From NCBI GenBank assembly GCA_001939945.1, contig MOEB01000012.1, forward strand, positions 62,001 to 126,000: a DNA stretch of 64,000 bases, given 5' to 3'. Made by a program: the position numbers and the translations under genes. Source of the DNA: Aerophototrophica crusticola (GTDB taxonomy: Bacteria; Pseudomonadota; Alphaproteobacteria; Azospirillales; Azospirillaceae). Positions 35,472-44,270 of the stretch are shown piece by piece (the first letter of the stretch is position 1; every line of letters starts with the position of its first letter). The notes below the pieces were generated by a model, which made no database searches, was not told where the DNA came from, and saw nothing but the letters and a program-made list of their open reading frames with translations.

Positions 35472-37648
35472 GTCCCGGCGTCCTGCCGCTGCGGCTTCGC
35501 CATCCGCAGCGCGTCGCGGAGGGCCGCCACCAGTTGGTGAGCGGCGATGGGTTTGGTCAGCACGCCGGACAGGGCTGAATCCGGAAGGTCCGCGGGCAGG
35601 TCGGCATGGCCGGTCAGCAGCAGGATGGGCAGGTCGGGGTGCCTGGCCCGCACGGCCTTGGCCAGCTCGGTGCCCGTCATGGCAGGCATGGCCTGGTCGG
35701 TCAGGAGCAGGTCCACCGCGTTGCCCTCCTCCAACCAGGCCAGGGCGGCCGGGCCGCCGCCCTTGTCCACCACGGTGAAGCCCCGCTGCCGCAGCAGGGC
35801 GGCGGTGCCCAGGCGGACGATGGCGTCATCGTCCACCAGCAGGATGGTGCCCTGGAGCGCACCCGTCTCCGCAACCGGCGGTGCTGGGCGCGCTTGTGCC
35901 GGCTGCACCGCCGCGCCGGCGGGGGCGCAGGGCAGGTAAAGGCTCACCTCCGTGCCGCAGCCGGGCTGGCTGCTGATGTCCAGCGCGCCGCCGGACTGGA
36001 GGGCGAAGCCATGCACCATGCTGAGGCCCAGGCCGGTGCCGCGCCCCACCTCCTTGGTGGTGAAGAAGGGCTCGACGGCCCGGGCCAGCACCTCCGCCGG
36101 CATGCCCGTGCCGGTATCCGCAACGGAAATGCGCACATGCGGCCCCGCCGCCAGGGCCTGTTCCCCCACCGCCAGCGGCCCCATGACGGGGCGGGTCCGC
36201 AGGATGACGCTGCCGCCCCCCGGCATGGCGTCCCGCGCGTTGATGGCCAGGTTCAGCAGGGCCATCTCCAGCTGGGTCGGGTCCGCCAGGGCCGGCTTGC
36301 AGGCCGGGTCCAGGGCCGTCTCCACGGTGATGGCGCCGCCCATGGTGCGCGACAGCAGCTCCCGCAGGCGGGCGGTGAGCTGGTTCACGTCCACGGCGAC
36401 GGGCTGGAGTTCCTGCTTGCGCGCGAATGCCAGCAACTGGCGCACCAGGCTGCCGCCGCGGTCCAGCGCCTCCCGGATGCTCTGGGCGTAGCGGCCAGCC
36501 TCCCAATCGGTCAGCCGACCCTCCAGCAGGCTCAGGTGCATGCCCGCGGCCTGGAGCAAGTTGTTGAAGTCGTGGGCTATGCCGCCGGTGAGCTGGCCCA
36601 CCGCCTCCAGCTTCTGCATGCGGCGGACGGCGGCCTCCGCCTGGGCGCGGGCCTCGATCTCCTGGCGCAGCTTCTCCGCCGTCTCCCGCCACTGGGCCAC
36701 GGCCTGGCGCTCGCGGCGGTAGCGCGATTCCACGAAGCCCAGGGCGGACAGGACCACCGCCGTGGCCATGAACCAGAACAGGCCGTAGACCGTCGCCTCC
36801 CGCAGCCAGGCGGCGCGGAGGCTGGCCATGGAGACGGAATAGAGCGCATAGACCGGTCGGTTGCCGACGCGGCTGTAGGCGTACAGCCGGTCCAGCCCGT
36901 CGACCGGCGACACGGCGCGGAACCAGCCGGAGGCACCGCCGCCGATGGGCAGGGTCTCCATGCCCAACTGGCCGAGCTTGTTGCCGGGTTCCCGGGCGAT
37001 GACCATGCCGTCCGCCCGCACGATGGCGGCGGCCATCCCGTCATTGGTGATCAGGGACCGCCAGAACTCCGTCAGGTACTGGACGGCGACGCCCACCATG
37101 ATGATGCCGTCGAACCCGGCCCCCTGGGCGTCGCTGCGGCGGCGGCTCAGGGCGAAGACCCAGCGGTTGGTGGTTCGGCCCACATAGGGCAGGCTGACGA
37201 AGGTGCCCTGGTCGACCAGCATCTGGGCCTGGAAATAGTCCCGGTCGGTGACGTCCAGCGGGCGCGCCGGGAACTCCGCGCTGGACAGGCGCACCTTGCC
37301 CGCGGCGTCGATGGCCAGCAGGATGCTCACCTGGGGCAAGCGGCGGGAATGGTCGCCCAGCGCCTCGTGCAGCCGCCGGTCGTCGGCCACCTGTTCCCAG
37401 CTCCGCCCGTGGATGCGGCGGTTGAAGTCGTCCAGCACCAGTTCATGGGTGTCGAACAGCTTGGCCGTGTGCTCGGTGATGGTGGCGGCGCGCTCGGCAG
37501 CCGTCTCCTTGGCGTTGGCATAGAGGCGCTGCCAGCCGTCGTTCAGGGCCAGCACCAGCACGAGCGTCGGCAGCACGGCGATCAGGACGAGTGCCGCCCG
37601 GTAAGGGTCCTCGCCCCTCGGCCACCAGGTCCATCCCTTGTCGGACAT
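35468..37648 (-). CDS. hybrid sensor histidine kinase with Cache-like sensor and receiver domain
   Basis: 726-aa membrane kinase. TM1 is at about 18-37, the periplasmic PDC/Cache-like region at about 40-280 (LDVTDRDYFQAQMLVDQGTF, the sugar/acid-sensor block of PDC1 domains), and TM2 at about 285-305. A coiled linker follows, then HisKA with His359 in LTGGIAHDFNNLLQ and an ATPase domain (NLAINARDAMPGGG, VADTGTGMP, GTGLGLSMVHGF). A C-terminal receiver has the Asp in DLLLTDQAMPAMTG. This is the NtrB-like/HATPase plus REC class. No cognate output gene is adjacent. Its TAG stop lies in an inverted repeat. Confidence 0.92.
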   Translation of the reverse strand: MSDKGWTWWPRGEDPYRAALVLIAVLPTLVLVLALNDGWQRLYANAKETAAERAATITEHTAKLFDTHELVLDDFNRRIHGRSWEQVADDRRLHEALGDHSRRLPQVSILLAIDAAGKVRLSSAEFPARPLDVTDRDYFQAQMLVDQGTFVSLPYVGRTTNRWVFALSRRRSDAQGAGFDGIIMVGVAVQYLTEFWRSLITNDGMAAAIVRADGMVIAREPGNKLGQLGMETLPIGGGASGWFRAVSPVDGLDRLYAYSRVGNRPVYALYSVSMASLRAAWLREATVYGLFWFMATAVVLSALGFVESRYRRERQAVAQWRETAEKLRQEIEARAQAEAAVRRMQKLEAVGQLTGGIAHDFNNLLQAAGMHLSLLEGRLTDWEAGRYAQSIREALDRGGSLVRQLLAFARKQELQPVAVDVNQLTARLRELLSRTMGGAITVETALDPACKPALADPTQLEMALLNLAINARDAMPGGGSVILRTRPVMGPLAVGEQALAAGPHVRISVADTGTGMPAEVLARAVEPFFTTKEVGRGTGLGLSMVHGFALQSGGALDISSQPGCGTEVSLYLPCAPAGAAVQPAQARPAPPVAETGALQGTILLVDDDAIVRLGTAALLRQRGFTVVDKGGGPAALAWLEEGNAVDLLLTDQAMPAMTGTELAKAVRARHPDLPILLLTGHADLPADLPDSALSGVLTKPIAAHQLVAALRDALRMAKPQRQDAGT

Positions 37649-37802
37649 GCCTAAACCAATGTCCTGGTCTGCCTACGAACGGATGTGTGCAGGGATGATA
37701 GTCGGCTGGGCAGGCGGACACGACCCGCCAAGTCAGGGTAACCAGGGCGGGTAGGGGGCTTGTACCGGGTCCGGCCTGCCGTGGTTTGGCGGCGGGCGTT
37801 CC

Positions 37803-40340
37803 TCAGCGCGGCGGGTGCAGCCTGACTTCCCCCAACTGGATCACGCCGTCTGCCTCCGCCGGGATGTCGATGGGGAAGGGCATGGCATCCAGGCCGAAGA
37901 CGGCCAGCTCCCACTTGCCGGGCCGCAGCCCCTCCACCCGGAACCTGCCCTTGCGGTTGGTGAAGAACTGGACCTCCTTCGCCGGGGCGCCGTCCAGCGG
38001 CCGCAGCACGCCCGACAGCAGGGCGACGGGCGTCCCGTCCGGCGCCTTCAGCATCCCGTCCAGCGCGGCGGTGGCATCGGTGCCGATGGGAACCAGGGTG
38101 CCGCTCCGGTAGCCCGGCTGCACCGCCGGCCGGTCCTCGCCCAGGTCATAGGTGGCGGGGGCGTCGGGTACGTCCAGCAGCAGCGGCCGTACCAGGTAGG
38201 GGGAGATGTTGGGCACGACGGGCAGCCCCAGCCAATCGGTGCGGGCCAGGTAGTTGCCGTTCACCGGGTCCACCCCCACCTCCCGCCCCTTCAGCCGGGG
38301 ATGGGGCACGACGATCGCGAAGCTGTTGGTGATGGGCCGGCTGACGCCCACCTTCCCGTCGGCGAAGGCTAGGGCGGTGGCGAGGTTCACCTGGCTGCGG
38401 TGCTCCATCCCCTTCTGCCCGCCCAGTTGGCGCAGGGCCGCGTCGTGCCGCGCCCCCACCTGGAAACGGGGATGCACATAGCCCAGGCTGCCCTGCACCC
38501 GGTCATTGGCGCCGGCCACGTTGACCGCGTCGAGCGAGGCGGTGAGGCTGTCCACCGGCCGTAGGGTCTGGTAGCGCCAGTCCAGCCGCTGCTCCCGGGA
38601 TATCGTGTCCACGGTGGCCCCGGCGCTGTGTTCCCCACCGCTGAAGGTCATGCGGAAGGACAGGAACAGGCCGGTGTCGGTGCTGCCGTCGCTGTTCCGC
38701 TCCCGCGACAGGGTGATGTCGGCGCTGCCCGTGTCGAACAGCCGGCGGCGGAGGGCGAGGTCGACTGAATAGGTGTCGGCGGCCATGGCGGAGCGGGATT
38801 CGCGCCACCGCCCGCCAAGGGTGGCGCTGAGGTCCGTGGTGATGGGCTGTCCGACGCGGAAGGCGGCGTCAAGGCCGGTATCGCCCGGCGCCGTGCTGCC
38901 GAACCCGCGATAGGCGCCGTCCCGCCAGCCGAGCTGGGCCGTGACGGTGCGGTTATCCCAGACCTCCTGGCCTGTCCGGTAATCCCGGAAACGCAAGGTG
39001 ACGGCAGAGCCCGTGGCGTCCATGAAGCTGGCCGCCGGCTCCAGGGAGAAGGTGCCGAGCGTGGTGGCCAGCAGCGCCTCCGCCGACAGGAGCTGCTGGG
39101 TCCGGTCCGCCTGAAGCCCCAGGCCGAGGGTGAGCCGGTCGCTGACCCCCACCCGGTGGAAGCCGCTGAAGGTGGGCCGGTCGCGGTCGTACAGCACCCG
39201 GTCCCGGTCGGTGCGTGACGGCACGCCCAGGGTATAGCCGAACTCCTGTACCCCGCTGGCCAGGAGCTGGCTGTCGAAGAAGAAGGGGAAGTCGATGGTC
39301 TGCTGCCGGCCGAACTGGTCGGTGATGCGGATGGTGACGTCGTTGGTGCCCGCCGTGCCGGGGAAGTTGCCCAGGCTGTAGGGCCCCGGCTCCAGCCGGA
39401 AGGTGCGGCTGGGACGGCCGTTGACCAGCACCTCCACGGTGCTGGGCGCCTCCAGGATGAACTCCCGCTGGCCGGCGGGCTGCACGGCCCGGTAGGGTTG
39501 CAGGCCGAAGTTGCGGGCCACGGACAGCCCGCCCAGGGACCGGCCCACCTGCGGACCCACCACCGGCATGGCCACGTCCCCGAACTGCGCGCGGATGCCG
39601 GGGCCGGTCCAGTCCCTTACCAGCCGCGTCGCGCCGCGGGACCAGCGCAGGTCGCCGTCCTCCCGGTAATAGGCCTCCCCCTCCAGCACCCAGCCCCTGA
39701 TGTTCAGGGCCGGCTCGAACACGGCGTTCAGGGGCAGCAGGCCGGTCTCGCCGAAGCCGTCGGGCACCTGGAGATAGTCCAGGGCGGCGCGGGCGTTCAC
39801 ATAGGCGCTGATGTCCGCCTGGGGCACCACCAGGTAGCCACGGGCCGCATCCCCCCGTTCCAGCACCGCAAGGGCCTGGCGCTTGCGCAGGGCAGGCGGG
39901 ATGGTGACCGTGACAACCAGGTCGCCCGGGTCCACCGCCACGCCGATGGTGTCCGGCGCGGGCGTCCCCGGCCGGCCGTAGCCGTCCGGCCCGGCCATGG
40001 CCCGCATCGCCTGGCGCGGGGCGTCCTGGGCAACGGGGGCCAGCAGGTCGGCCAGGCGGCCCAGGTCGATGGCGGACTCCTTCGGGTCGGCGGCGACGCG
40101 GGCGGGGACAAGGCCAAGCTCCCGCCCGTCGAACCGTACCGGCAGGTCAAGCTGGCGGGCCTTGGCTTCCTTCTTCTTGTTGCCGAAGGCCTTATGGAAA
40201 AGGGCGTCCCGGTCCATGCCGGGGGCTGGCTCCTGCGCACCGGCCCCCGGCATGCCGACGCACAGAATCAGCGCGGCCAGCGCCAGGGGCGCCAGCCGCG
40301 GGAAAGGCCGGTGCGGTCGGGGGGCGGGGCCTCGGGTCAC
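37803..40340 (-). CDS. fimbrial outer-membrane usher protein
   Basis: 845-aa usher that threads chaperone-bound pilin subunits through the outer membrane. It has a signal peptide (LAPLALAALILCVGMPGAGA) and an N-terminal chaperone-binding domain. The barrel begins near YREDGDLRWSRGATRLVRDW, with the plug-like segment EVLVNGRPSRTFRLEPGPYS and GTNDVTIRITDQFGRQQTI. C-terminal domains end DIPAEADGVIQLGEVRL. The sequence is of the secreted/spore-coat-U (archaic-like) usher type rather than FimD/PapC. The GTG start overlaps the chaperone stop. No pilin gene is found next to it. Confidence 0.88.
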   Translation of the reverse strand: MTRGPAPRPHRPFPRLAPLALAALILCVGMPGAGAQEPAPGMDRDALFHKAFGNKKKEAKARQLDLPVRFDGRELGLVPARVAADPKESAIDLGRLADLLAPVAQDAPRQAMRAMAGPDGYGRPGTPAPDTIGVAVDPGDLVVTVTIPPALRKRQALAVLERGDAARGYLVVPQADISAYVNARAALDYLQVPDGFGETGLLPLNAVFEPALNIRGWVLEGEAYYREDGDLRWSRGATRLVRDWTGPGIRAQFGDVAMPVVGPQVGRSLGGLSVARNFGLQPYRAVQPAGQREFILEAPSTVEVLVNGRPSRTFRLEPGPYSLGNFPGTAGTNDVTIRITDQFGRQQTIDFPFFFDSQLLASGVQEFGYTLGVPSRTDRDRVLYDRDRPTFSGFHRVGVSDRLTLGLGLQADRTQQLLSAEALLATTLGTFSLEPAASFMDATGSAVTLRFRDYRTGQEVWDNRTVTAQLGWRDGAYRGFGSTAPGDTGLDAAFRVGQPITTDLSATLGGRWRESRSAMAADTYSVDLALRRRLFDTGSADITLSRERNSDGSTDTGLFLSFRMTFSGGEHSAGATVDTISREQRLDWRYQTLRPVDSLTASLDAVNVAGANDRVQGSLGYVHPRFQVGARHDAALRQLGGQKGMEHRSQVNLATALAFADGKVGVSRPITNSFAIVVPHPRLKGREVGVDPVNGNYLARTDWLGLPVVPNISPYLVRPLLLDVPDAPATYDLGEDRPAVQPGYRSGTLVPIGTDATAALDGMLKAPDGTPVALLSGVLRPLDGAPAKEVQFFTNRKGRFRVEGLRPGKWELAVFGLDAMPFPIDIPAEADGVIQLGEVRLHPPR

Positions 40341-41050
40341 GGCACCTTCAGGCTCGCGGTGACGCTGCCGGCCGCGAGGCCGGCGGGCCAGGGCAGCAGG
40401 AAGCGCCGGGTGGTCCCGGCCAGCAGGTTCTCCCCCGCCAGCCCCTCAAGCTGGTCGGCGGCCAGGGTCACGGTCTTGCCGCCGCCCTGCAGGGTCAGTG
40501 TCGGCTCCCGCAGGATCTGGCGGGAGGTGCCGCTGTTCCGCACCACCAGTTCCAGCCGGCCGTCGGCGGCCTTGCCGGCGGAGACGATGCCGACGCTGGG
40601 ACGCACGCCCTGGGGCATGACATAGAGGGAGGCCACATAGCGCACCAGCAGCCGCACCTGCCCGCCCTGGGGTGGTGCCTTGCCGATGTCCACCGGCAGC
40701 TGCTCCGCGATCAGGCGATAGGCCAGTTCCACGGGTGGGGCGGCGTTGCCCACCCACTGCACGCGGACGGACTGGTTCTGGCCGGGCTCCAGGATCACCT
40801 GCTCCGGGAAAACCACCCAGTCGTCCCCCGCCTCCGTCAGCACGTCCTGGCCGTCCGGGTCCTGGGCCCGGGCCATGACCTTGACCTCCACGGCCACGGG
40901 GTCCCGGTTCTCATTCTCCAGCCGGAAGATCTGGGTGGCGCCGCGGCCAGACGGCTCGAACTCCATCTCGATGGGCACGAGCCGGAAGGCGTGCGCCGGT
41001 ACCGGGGCCAGCAACAGCAGGGCAAGGGCGGCAAGGGCTTTCAGGCGCAT
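40337..41050 (-). CDS. fimbrial assembly chaperone (PapD-like)
   Basis: 237-aa periplasmic chaperone with a signal peptide (LAALALLLLAPVPAHA-FRL). The first Ig-like domain has FRLVPIEMEFEPSGRGATQI, the chaperone hallmark FRLENENRDPVAVEVKVM and FPEQVILEPGQNQSVRVQWV. The second domain has LVVRNSGTSRQILREPTL. It donates a strand to pilin subunits and hands them to the usher. It is upstream of and translationally coupled to the usher (GTGA). The ATG at 41050 is chosen; an in-frame GTG 7 codons earlier is possible. Confidence 0.88.
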   Translation of the reverse strand: MRLKALAALALLLLAPVPAHAFRLVPIEMEFEPSGRGATQIFRLENENRDPVAVEVKVMARAQDPDGQDVLTEAGDDWVVFPEQVILEPGQNQSVRVQWVGNAAPPVELAYRLIAEQLPVDIGKAPPQGGQVRLLVRYVASLYVMPQGVRPSVGIVSAGKAADGRLELVVRNSGTSRQILREPTLTLQGGGKTVTLAADQLEGLAGENLLAGTTRRFLLPWPAGLAAGSVTASLKVP

Positions 41051-41287
41051 GGGATGACCAGTTGAGTCCACAGGGCTACGCCCACCGCCGGGGGACCTGC
41101 CCGAACGGCCTGGGCGCGCATACCCGTCAGGATAAGGGATAGACGGAATCGGGTCACCAGCCCTGATGCACGAAATGGGGCATTTATTGGCCCTGTTGCC
41201 CGGAAAGTCATAACGCCAAAGTAGGAAGGCTATGGCCTGTTCGCTTCCCAGCGGCTATCTTCGCGCGCCACAGTAAGGAGCTGACAT

Positions 41288-41608
41288 ATGGCCGAGTCCG
41301 TGTCCCTGGCTGACGTGACGCATGCGACCTTCGAACCGCTGGTGGGGCAGCGCTTCGTGGTCCGCTGGCCCGACGTGACGGAAGAGCTGGTGCTTTCCAA
41401 TGTGAAGATGAGCCCGACAGACGGCGACCCCCGCCGCAAGCGGCTTCCCTTCTCGCTGTTCTTCAAAGGGACGACGCCGAACCTGGTGCTGAACCAGCAG
41501 ATGCACCCCATGGCCCATGAGGGCCTGGGCACGCTGGAGATCTTCATCGTCCCCATCGGGCAGGACCCGGACAATGGGACGATCCTCTACCAGGCCGCCT
41601 TCAGCTGA
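41288..41608 (+). CDS. DUF6916-like protein
   Basis: 106-aa beta-rich protein. It begins SLADVTHATFEPLVGQRFVV and has LPFSLFFKGTTPNLVLNQQM and HPMAHEGLGTLEIFIVPIGQ, the pattern of a small family that I place near DUF6916. Its members are often encoded beside tail-collar (MdpB-type) proteins, as here. A clear AAGGAG ribosome-binding site precedes the ATG. It is divergent from the chaperone and convergent with the GNAT gene. Molecular function unknown. Confidence 0.7.
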   Translation: MAESVSLADVTHATFEPLVGQRFVVRWPDVTEELVLSNVKMSPTDGDPRRKRLPFSLFFKGTTPNLVLNQQMHPMAHEGLGTLEIFIVPIGQDPDNGTILYQAAFS

Positions 41609-41616
41609 CACGAAAA

Positions 41617-41643
41617 GGGGGCGGGCACAGCGGGCCCGCCCCC
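41617..41643 (-). terminator. terminator between DUF6916 and GNAT genes
   Basis: GGGGGCGGGC (41617-41626) pairs exactly with GCCCGCCCCC (41634-41643) around a 7-bp loop. Read on the minus strand, the stem is followed by TTTTCG, so it mainly ends the tail-collar/GNAT transcript. On the plus strand it lacks a T run. Confidence 0.75.
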
Positions 41644-41674
41644 AGGAATGTCCGGCCATCGCGCAAGCCCGAGG

Positions 41675-42295
41675 TCAGCCGGCGAGCCGGAGCCCCTGGT
41701 GGATCGGCCCGTCCTGCCATTTCATGGGGATGGAGGCGCGGTTGAAGCCGCCTTCCTCCGGCACGAAGCCGAAGCGGGCATAGAGGCGGCGGGCCGGGTT
41801 GGTCGGCTCCACGTTCAGGCTGATGCTGTACTGCATGGAGCGGGCGAGACGCAGCAGCGCGGCCAGTACCAGGCTGCCGATGCCCATCTCCCGGAAGTCC
41901 GGCAGGATCATGAACTCGAACAGCCGGCAGTCGCGCAGGCCGCCTGCCCCCCAGAACAGGTAGATGCGCCCCACGGGCTGCCCGTGGCGCAGGATGATGG
42001 CGAAGTCCGCGTCCGCGTAATGGGTCGCGTGGTGCAGGTACTGGTAGGCGAACTGCTTTTCCACGAAGTCGCGCTTCGTGTCGCGGTCCCACATGCTGCC
42101 CAGGGCCGTCATCTCCGCCGCGCGGCTGCCGGCGTAGAGGCGGCGGATGAAGGGGATGTCGTCCGGCGTTTCCGCGCGGAGGGTGATCCCGTGGCTGTCC
42201 ATCTCGGGCGTGGACGGCACCGGGAACCGCAGCGGGCGCGGGGCCCGCTGCGGGATGGCCACTCCCGGAAGTCGGAACGGCTCGTCGGCTTTCAT
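41675..42295 (-). CDS. GNAT-family N-acetyltransferase
   Basis: 206-aa acetyltransferase. After a 30-residue extension comes ITLRAETPDDIPFIRRLYAG, then FEFMILPDFREMGIGSLVLA (acetyl-CoA pyrophosphate loop REMGIG) and LNVEPTNPARRLYARFGFVP (the Asn-Pro-Ala-x2-Leu-Tyr motif). The close tail-collar genes (10 bp upstream) form one operon with it. This pairing recurs in microcystin-dependent-protein loci, suggesting it might modify a collar protein, but that is an inference. Substrate unknown. Confidence 0.85.
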   Translation of the reverse strand: MKADEPFRLPGVAIPQRAPRPLRFPVPSTPEMDSHGITLRAETPDDIPFIRRLYAGSRAAEMTALGSMWDRDTKRDFVEKQFAYQYLHHATHYADADFAIILRHGQPVGRIYLFWGAGGLRDCRLFEFMILPDFREMGIGSLVLAALLRLARSMQYSISLNVEPTNPARRLYARFGFVPEEGGFNRASIPMKWQDGPIHQGLRLAG

Positions 42296-42305
42296 GGCCC
42301 GCCGG

Positions 42306-42869
42306 TCAGTTCGGGTTGATCGGGTAATAGCCGTTCATGCAGATGCAGTAGTTCATCGCCACGAACGGCTGCCGGTTCTCGTGGCCCGTCGGCGCTGCCG
42401 CACCGGTGGGCTGGATCACGTTCGGGTTCATGTTGATGTTCGGCAGGACCGGGTCGAGAACAAAGGTGTTGACGTTGACGCTGTTGGAAAGCACGGATGA
42501 CCCAAGTGACAGCGGCGCGGTGGTAGCCGGACCGGGCGTCTTGCTCGCCGGGATCGTCGTAGTCGCCAGATTGGCCGTGTGGTTGTGGGCCGGCAGGTTC
42601 GTCTGGTTCAGGACGACGGCCTCGGTGCCGACCACCTGACCGACCGTACGCGTCGTCAGGCCGGGACCGGCCCCCTGGCCGATGGGCACGCAGCCCTGCA
42701 GGTTGGGCAGGTTGAAGGTCGTGCTGCCATTGCCGCCATAGCGGGTGGTCAGGATCGTGAACAGGGCCTGGTACTGGGCGATCTGCACGGTCGAACCGTT
42801 GCAATAGGCCCAGTCCATCGGCGCGTAATTGAAGCCGAAGATACGGATTTCGCCGGTGAACGCTTCCAT
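42306..42869 (-). CDS. phage tail-collar domain (MdpB-like) protein, paralog 1
   Basis: 187-aa protein with the collar-domain opening FTGEIRIFGFNYAPMDWAYC, GGNGSTTFNLPNLQGCVPIG and NLPAHNHTANLATTTIPA, and the closing NYCICMNGYYPINPN. The family includes microcystin-dependent protein MdpB of cyanobacteria and phage short-tail-fibre collars; it is usually a trimeric surface or tail protein. It has no signal peptide. It is the third of three tandem paralogs, 13 bp after the second. In this one the loop after NGSTV and the C-terminal half differ most. Confidence 0.88.
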   Translation of the reverse strand: MEAFTGEIRIFGFNYAPMDWAYCNGSTVQIAQYQALFTILTTRYGGNGSTTFNLPNLQGCVPIGQGAGPGLTTRTVGQVVGTEAVVLNQTNLPAHNHTANLATTTIPASKTPGPATTAPLSLGSSVLSNSVNVNTFVLDPVLPNINMNPNVIQPTGAAAPTGHENRQPFVAMNYCICMNGYYPINPN

Positions 42870-42882
42870 GTTCTCTGCCCCC

Positions 42883-43416
42883 TCACACGCGTGACGGATA
42901 AAGGCCCTGCACGCAGATCATGTAGGTGATCGGCAGGCTAGGCATCATGTTGTTGTGGGCAACACCGCTCCCGGTGTAGCCGACCACGTTGGCCGACATG
43001 GGGCGCAGTGCAGCGCCGGCCGCGGTGCTGTTCGGCACGAACTGCCCCATGCCGGCCTGCACGGTGCCCAGAAAAGCGTTGTTTGGGTTCTGGGAATTCG
43101 CCGGGGCGCTGGAAGCCACCATGGTATGGCTGTGGGCCGGAATATTGCCCACCGCGAGGCTCACCGTTTCGGTGCCCCCCGAGGCGCCCATGGCGCGGGG
43201 GGTCAGGTTGGTACCGGTGCCCTGTCCCATCGGCACGCGACCACGCAGGTCGGGGATGCCGAAATTGCTCGTCCCATTGCCGCCATACACCACACCCATC
43301 AGCGAGTAGAGGGCCGTGTACTGTTGGATGTCCAGGATGCTGCCGTTGCACTGCAGAAAGTCCTGCGGCGCGAAGATGCCGCCGAACATCCGGATCTCAC
43401 CCAGATAATAATCCAT
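42883..43416 (-). CDS. phage tail-collar domain (MdpB-like) protein, paralog 2
   Basis: 177-aa collar protein. YLGEIRMFGGIFAPQDFLQC, NGTSNFGIPDLRGRVPMGQG and NIPAHSHTMVASSAPANS align directly with its two neighbours, and it ends PSLPITYMICVQGLYPSRV. The HSH/HNH/HTH motif in the middle is the metal- or trimer-axis His cluster of collar domains. It lies between paralogs 1 and 3 in one operon with short gaps (13 and 30 bp). Identity between paralogs looks moderate, suggesting old duplication. Confidence 0.88.
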   Translation of the reverse strand: MDYYLGEIRMFGGIFAPQDFLQCNGSILDIQQYTALYSLMGVVYGGNGTSNFGIPDLRGRVPMGQGTGTNLTPRAMGASGGTETVSLAVGNIPAHSHTMVASSAPANSQNPNNAFLGTVQAGMGQFVPNSTAAGAALRPMSANVVGYTGSGVAHNNMMPSLPITYMICVQGLYPSRV

Positions 43417-43446
43417 GACCGATCTCCATGTATCCGGGGTGCCGGG

Positions 43447-43992
43447 TCAGTTCCGGGACGGGAAGACGCCGGTGGTGGCGATGCAGAAATTCACGACGGT
43501 GAACGGCTGCACATTGGCGTGCCCGGCGCCACTTCCGGTGGGGGCGATGGCTGCTGGGTCCAGGTTGACGATCTGGGCAGCGGTCGGGTTGGTGACGTAG
43601 GTCGGCTGCGTGCCGATCACGTCCGCGTAGATGTTCTGACGCAGCTGGGGGCTGGTCGCCGGAGCATCGGTCGCACCAAAGGCATGGGTGTGCGCCGGTG
43701 TTTGGGCCAAGGTGATCGCCACCGTCTCGGCACCGCCGGTGGTGCCGTTGGTGTAGTTGCTGACCACACCGTTTGGCTTGTTGTTGGGGAATGTAGTGAT
43801 ACCCAAAGCCACCCGCCCCTGCAGGTTGGGCAGGGCGAACTGGCTGCTGGTGCCGCCGAATTGGGTACCGATCAGGGCATACAGCGCCTGATTCTGGGCA
43901 GAGGCCAGCGTCTGCCCGTTGCACAGGGCCCAGTATTGAGGTGCCCAGCCATAGCTGAAAATCCTCAGCTCCCCGAGGAAACAATCTGTCAC
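43447..43992 (-). CDS. phage tail-collar domain (MdpB-like) protein, paralog 3
   Basis: 181-aa collar protein, first gene of the operon. FLGELRIFSYGWAPQYWALC, GGTSSQFALPNLQGRVALGI and TPAHTHAFGATDAP show the domain; the C-terminus is VNFCIATTGVFPSRN. It starts with GTG at 43992, with GGGAGGA a little upstream. The operon promoter must be in the AT-richer segment 43993-44270, where it diverges from the lasso precursor candidate. No phage structural genes accompany it, so it is not a prophage remnant as far as visible. Confidence 0.88.
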   Translation of the reverse strand: MTDCFLGELRIFSYGWAPQYWALCNGQTLASAQNQALYALIGTQFGGTSSQFALPNLQGRVALGITTFPNNKPNGVVSNYTNGTTGGAETVAITLAQTPAHTHAFGATDAPATSPQLRQNIYADVIGTQPTYVTNPTAAQIVNLDPAAIAPTGSGAGHANVQPFTVVNFCIATTGVFPSRN

Positions 43993-44270
43993 AGAGATCC
44001 TCCCTGGCTTATACGCGTCCGGTGGTATTAGCCGTTTGGCCCAGGGCGGGCCGATGAGAGATTGGCGGAGGGCATATGCCCCTGTCCAGAAGAAAGTTTT
44101 TCGGTCATATAAAGGCTATTTCCAATGGGTTGGCGCCACCCCATCCTTTTAGGAAGGAATCAACCATCCATGCTGCGGCAAGTCGAATGGCGGATGGCAA
44201 CAACTTGACAACCTCCTCAAAAGAAGTAATCCTGAGGCATCTCAGCAACCGTCAGCCAGGGCCACCCAGC

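Noticed and set aside
41288-43992. Prophage or tail-like particle cluster
   Set aside because: Only collar-domain proteins are present. No sheath, tube, baseplate, capsid, integrase or lysis genes are found, and the GNAT/DUF6916 pairing points to an MdpB-type locus.
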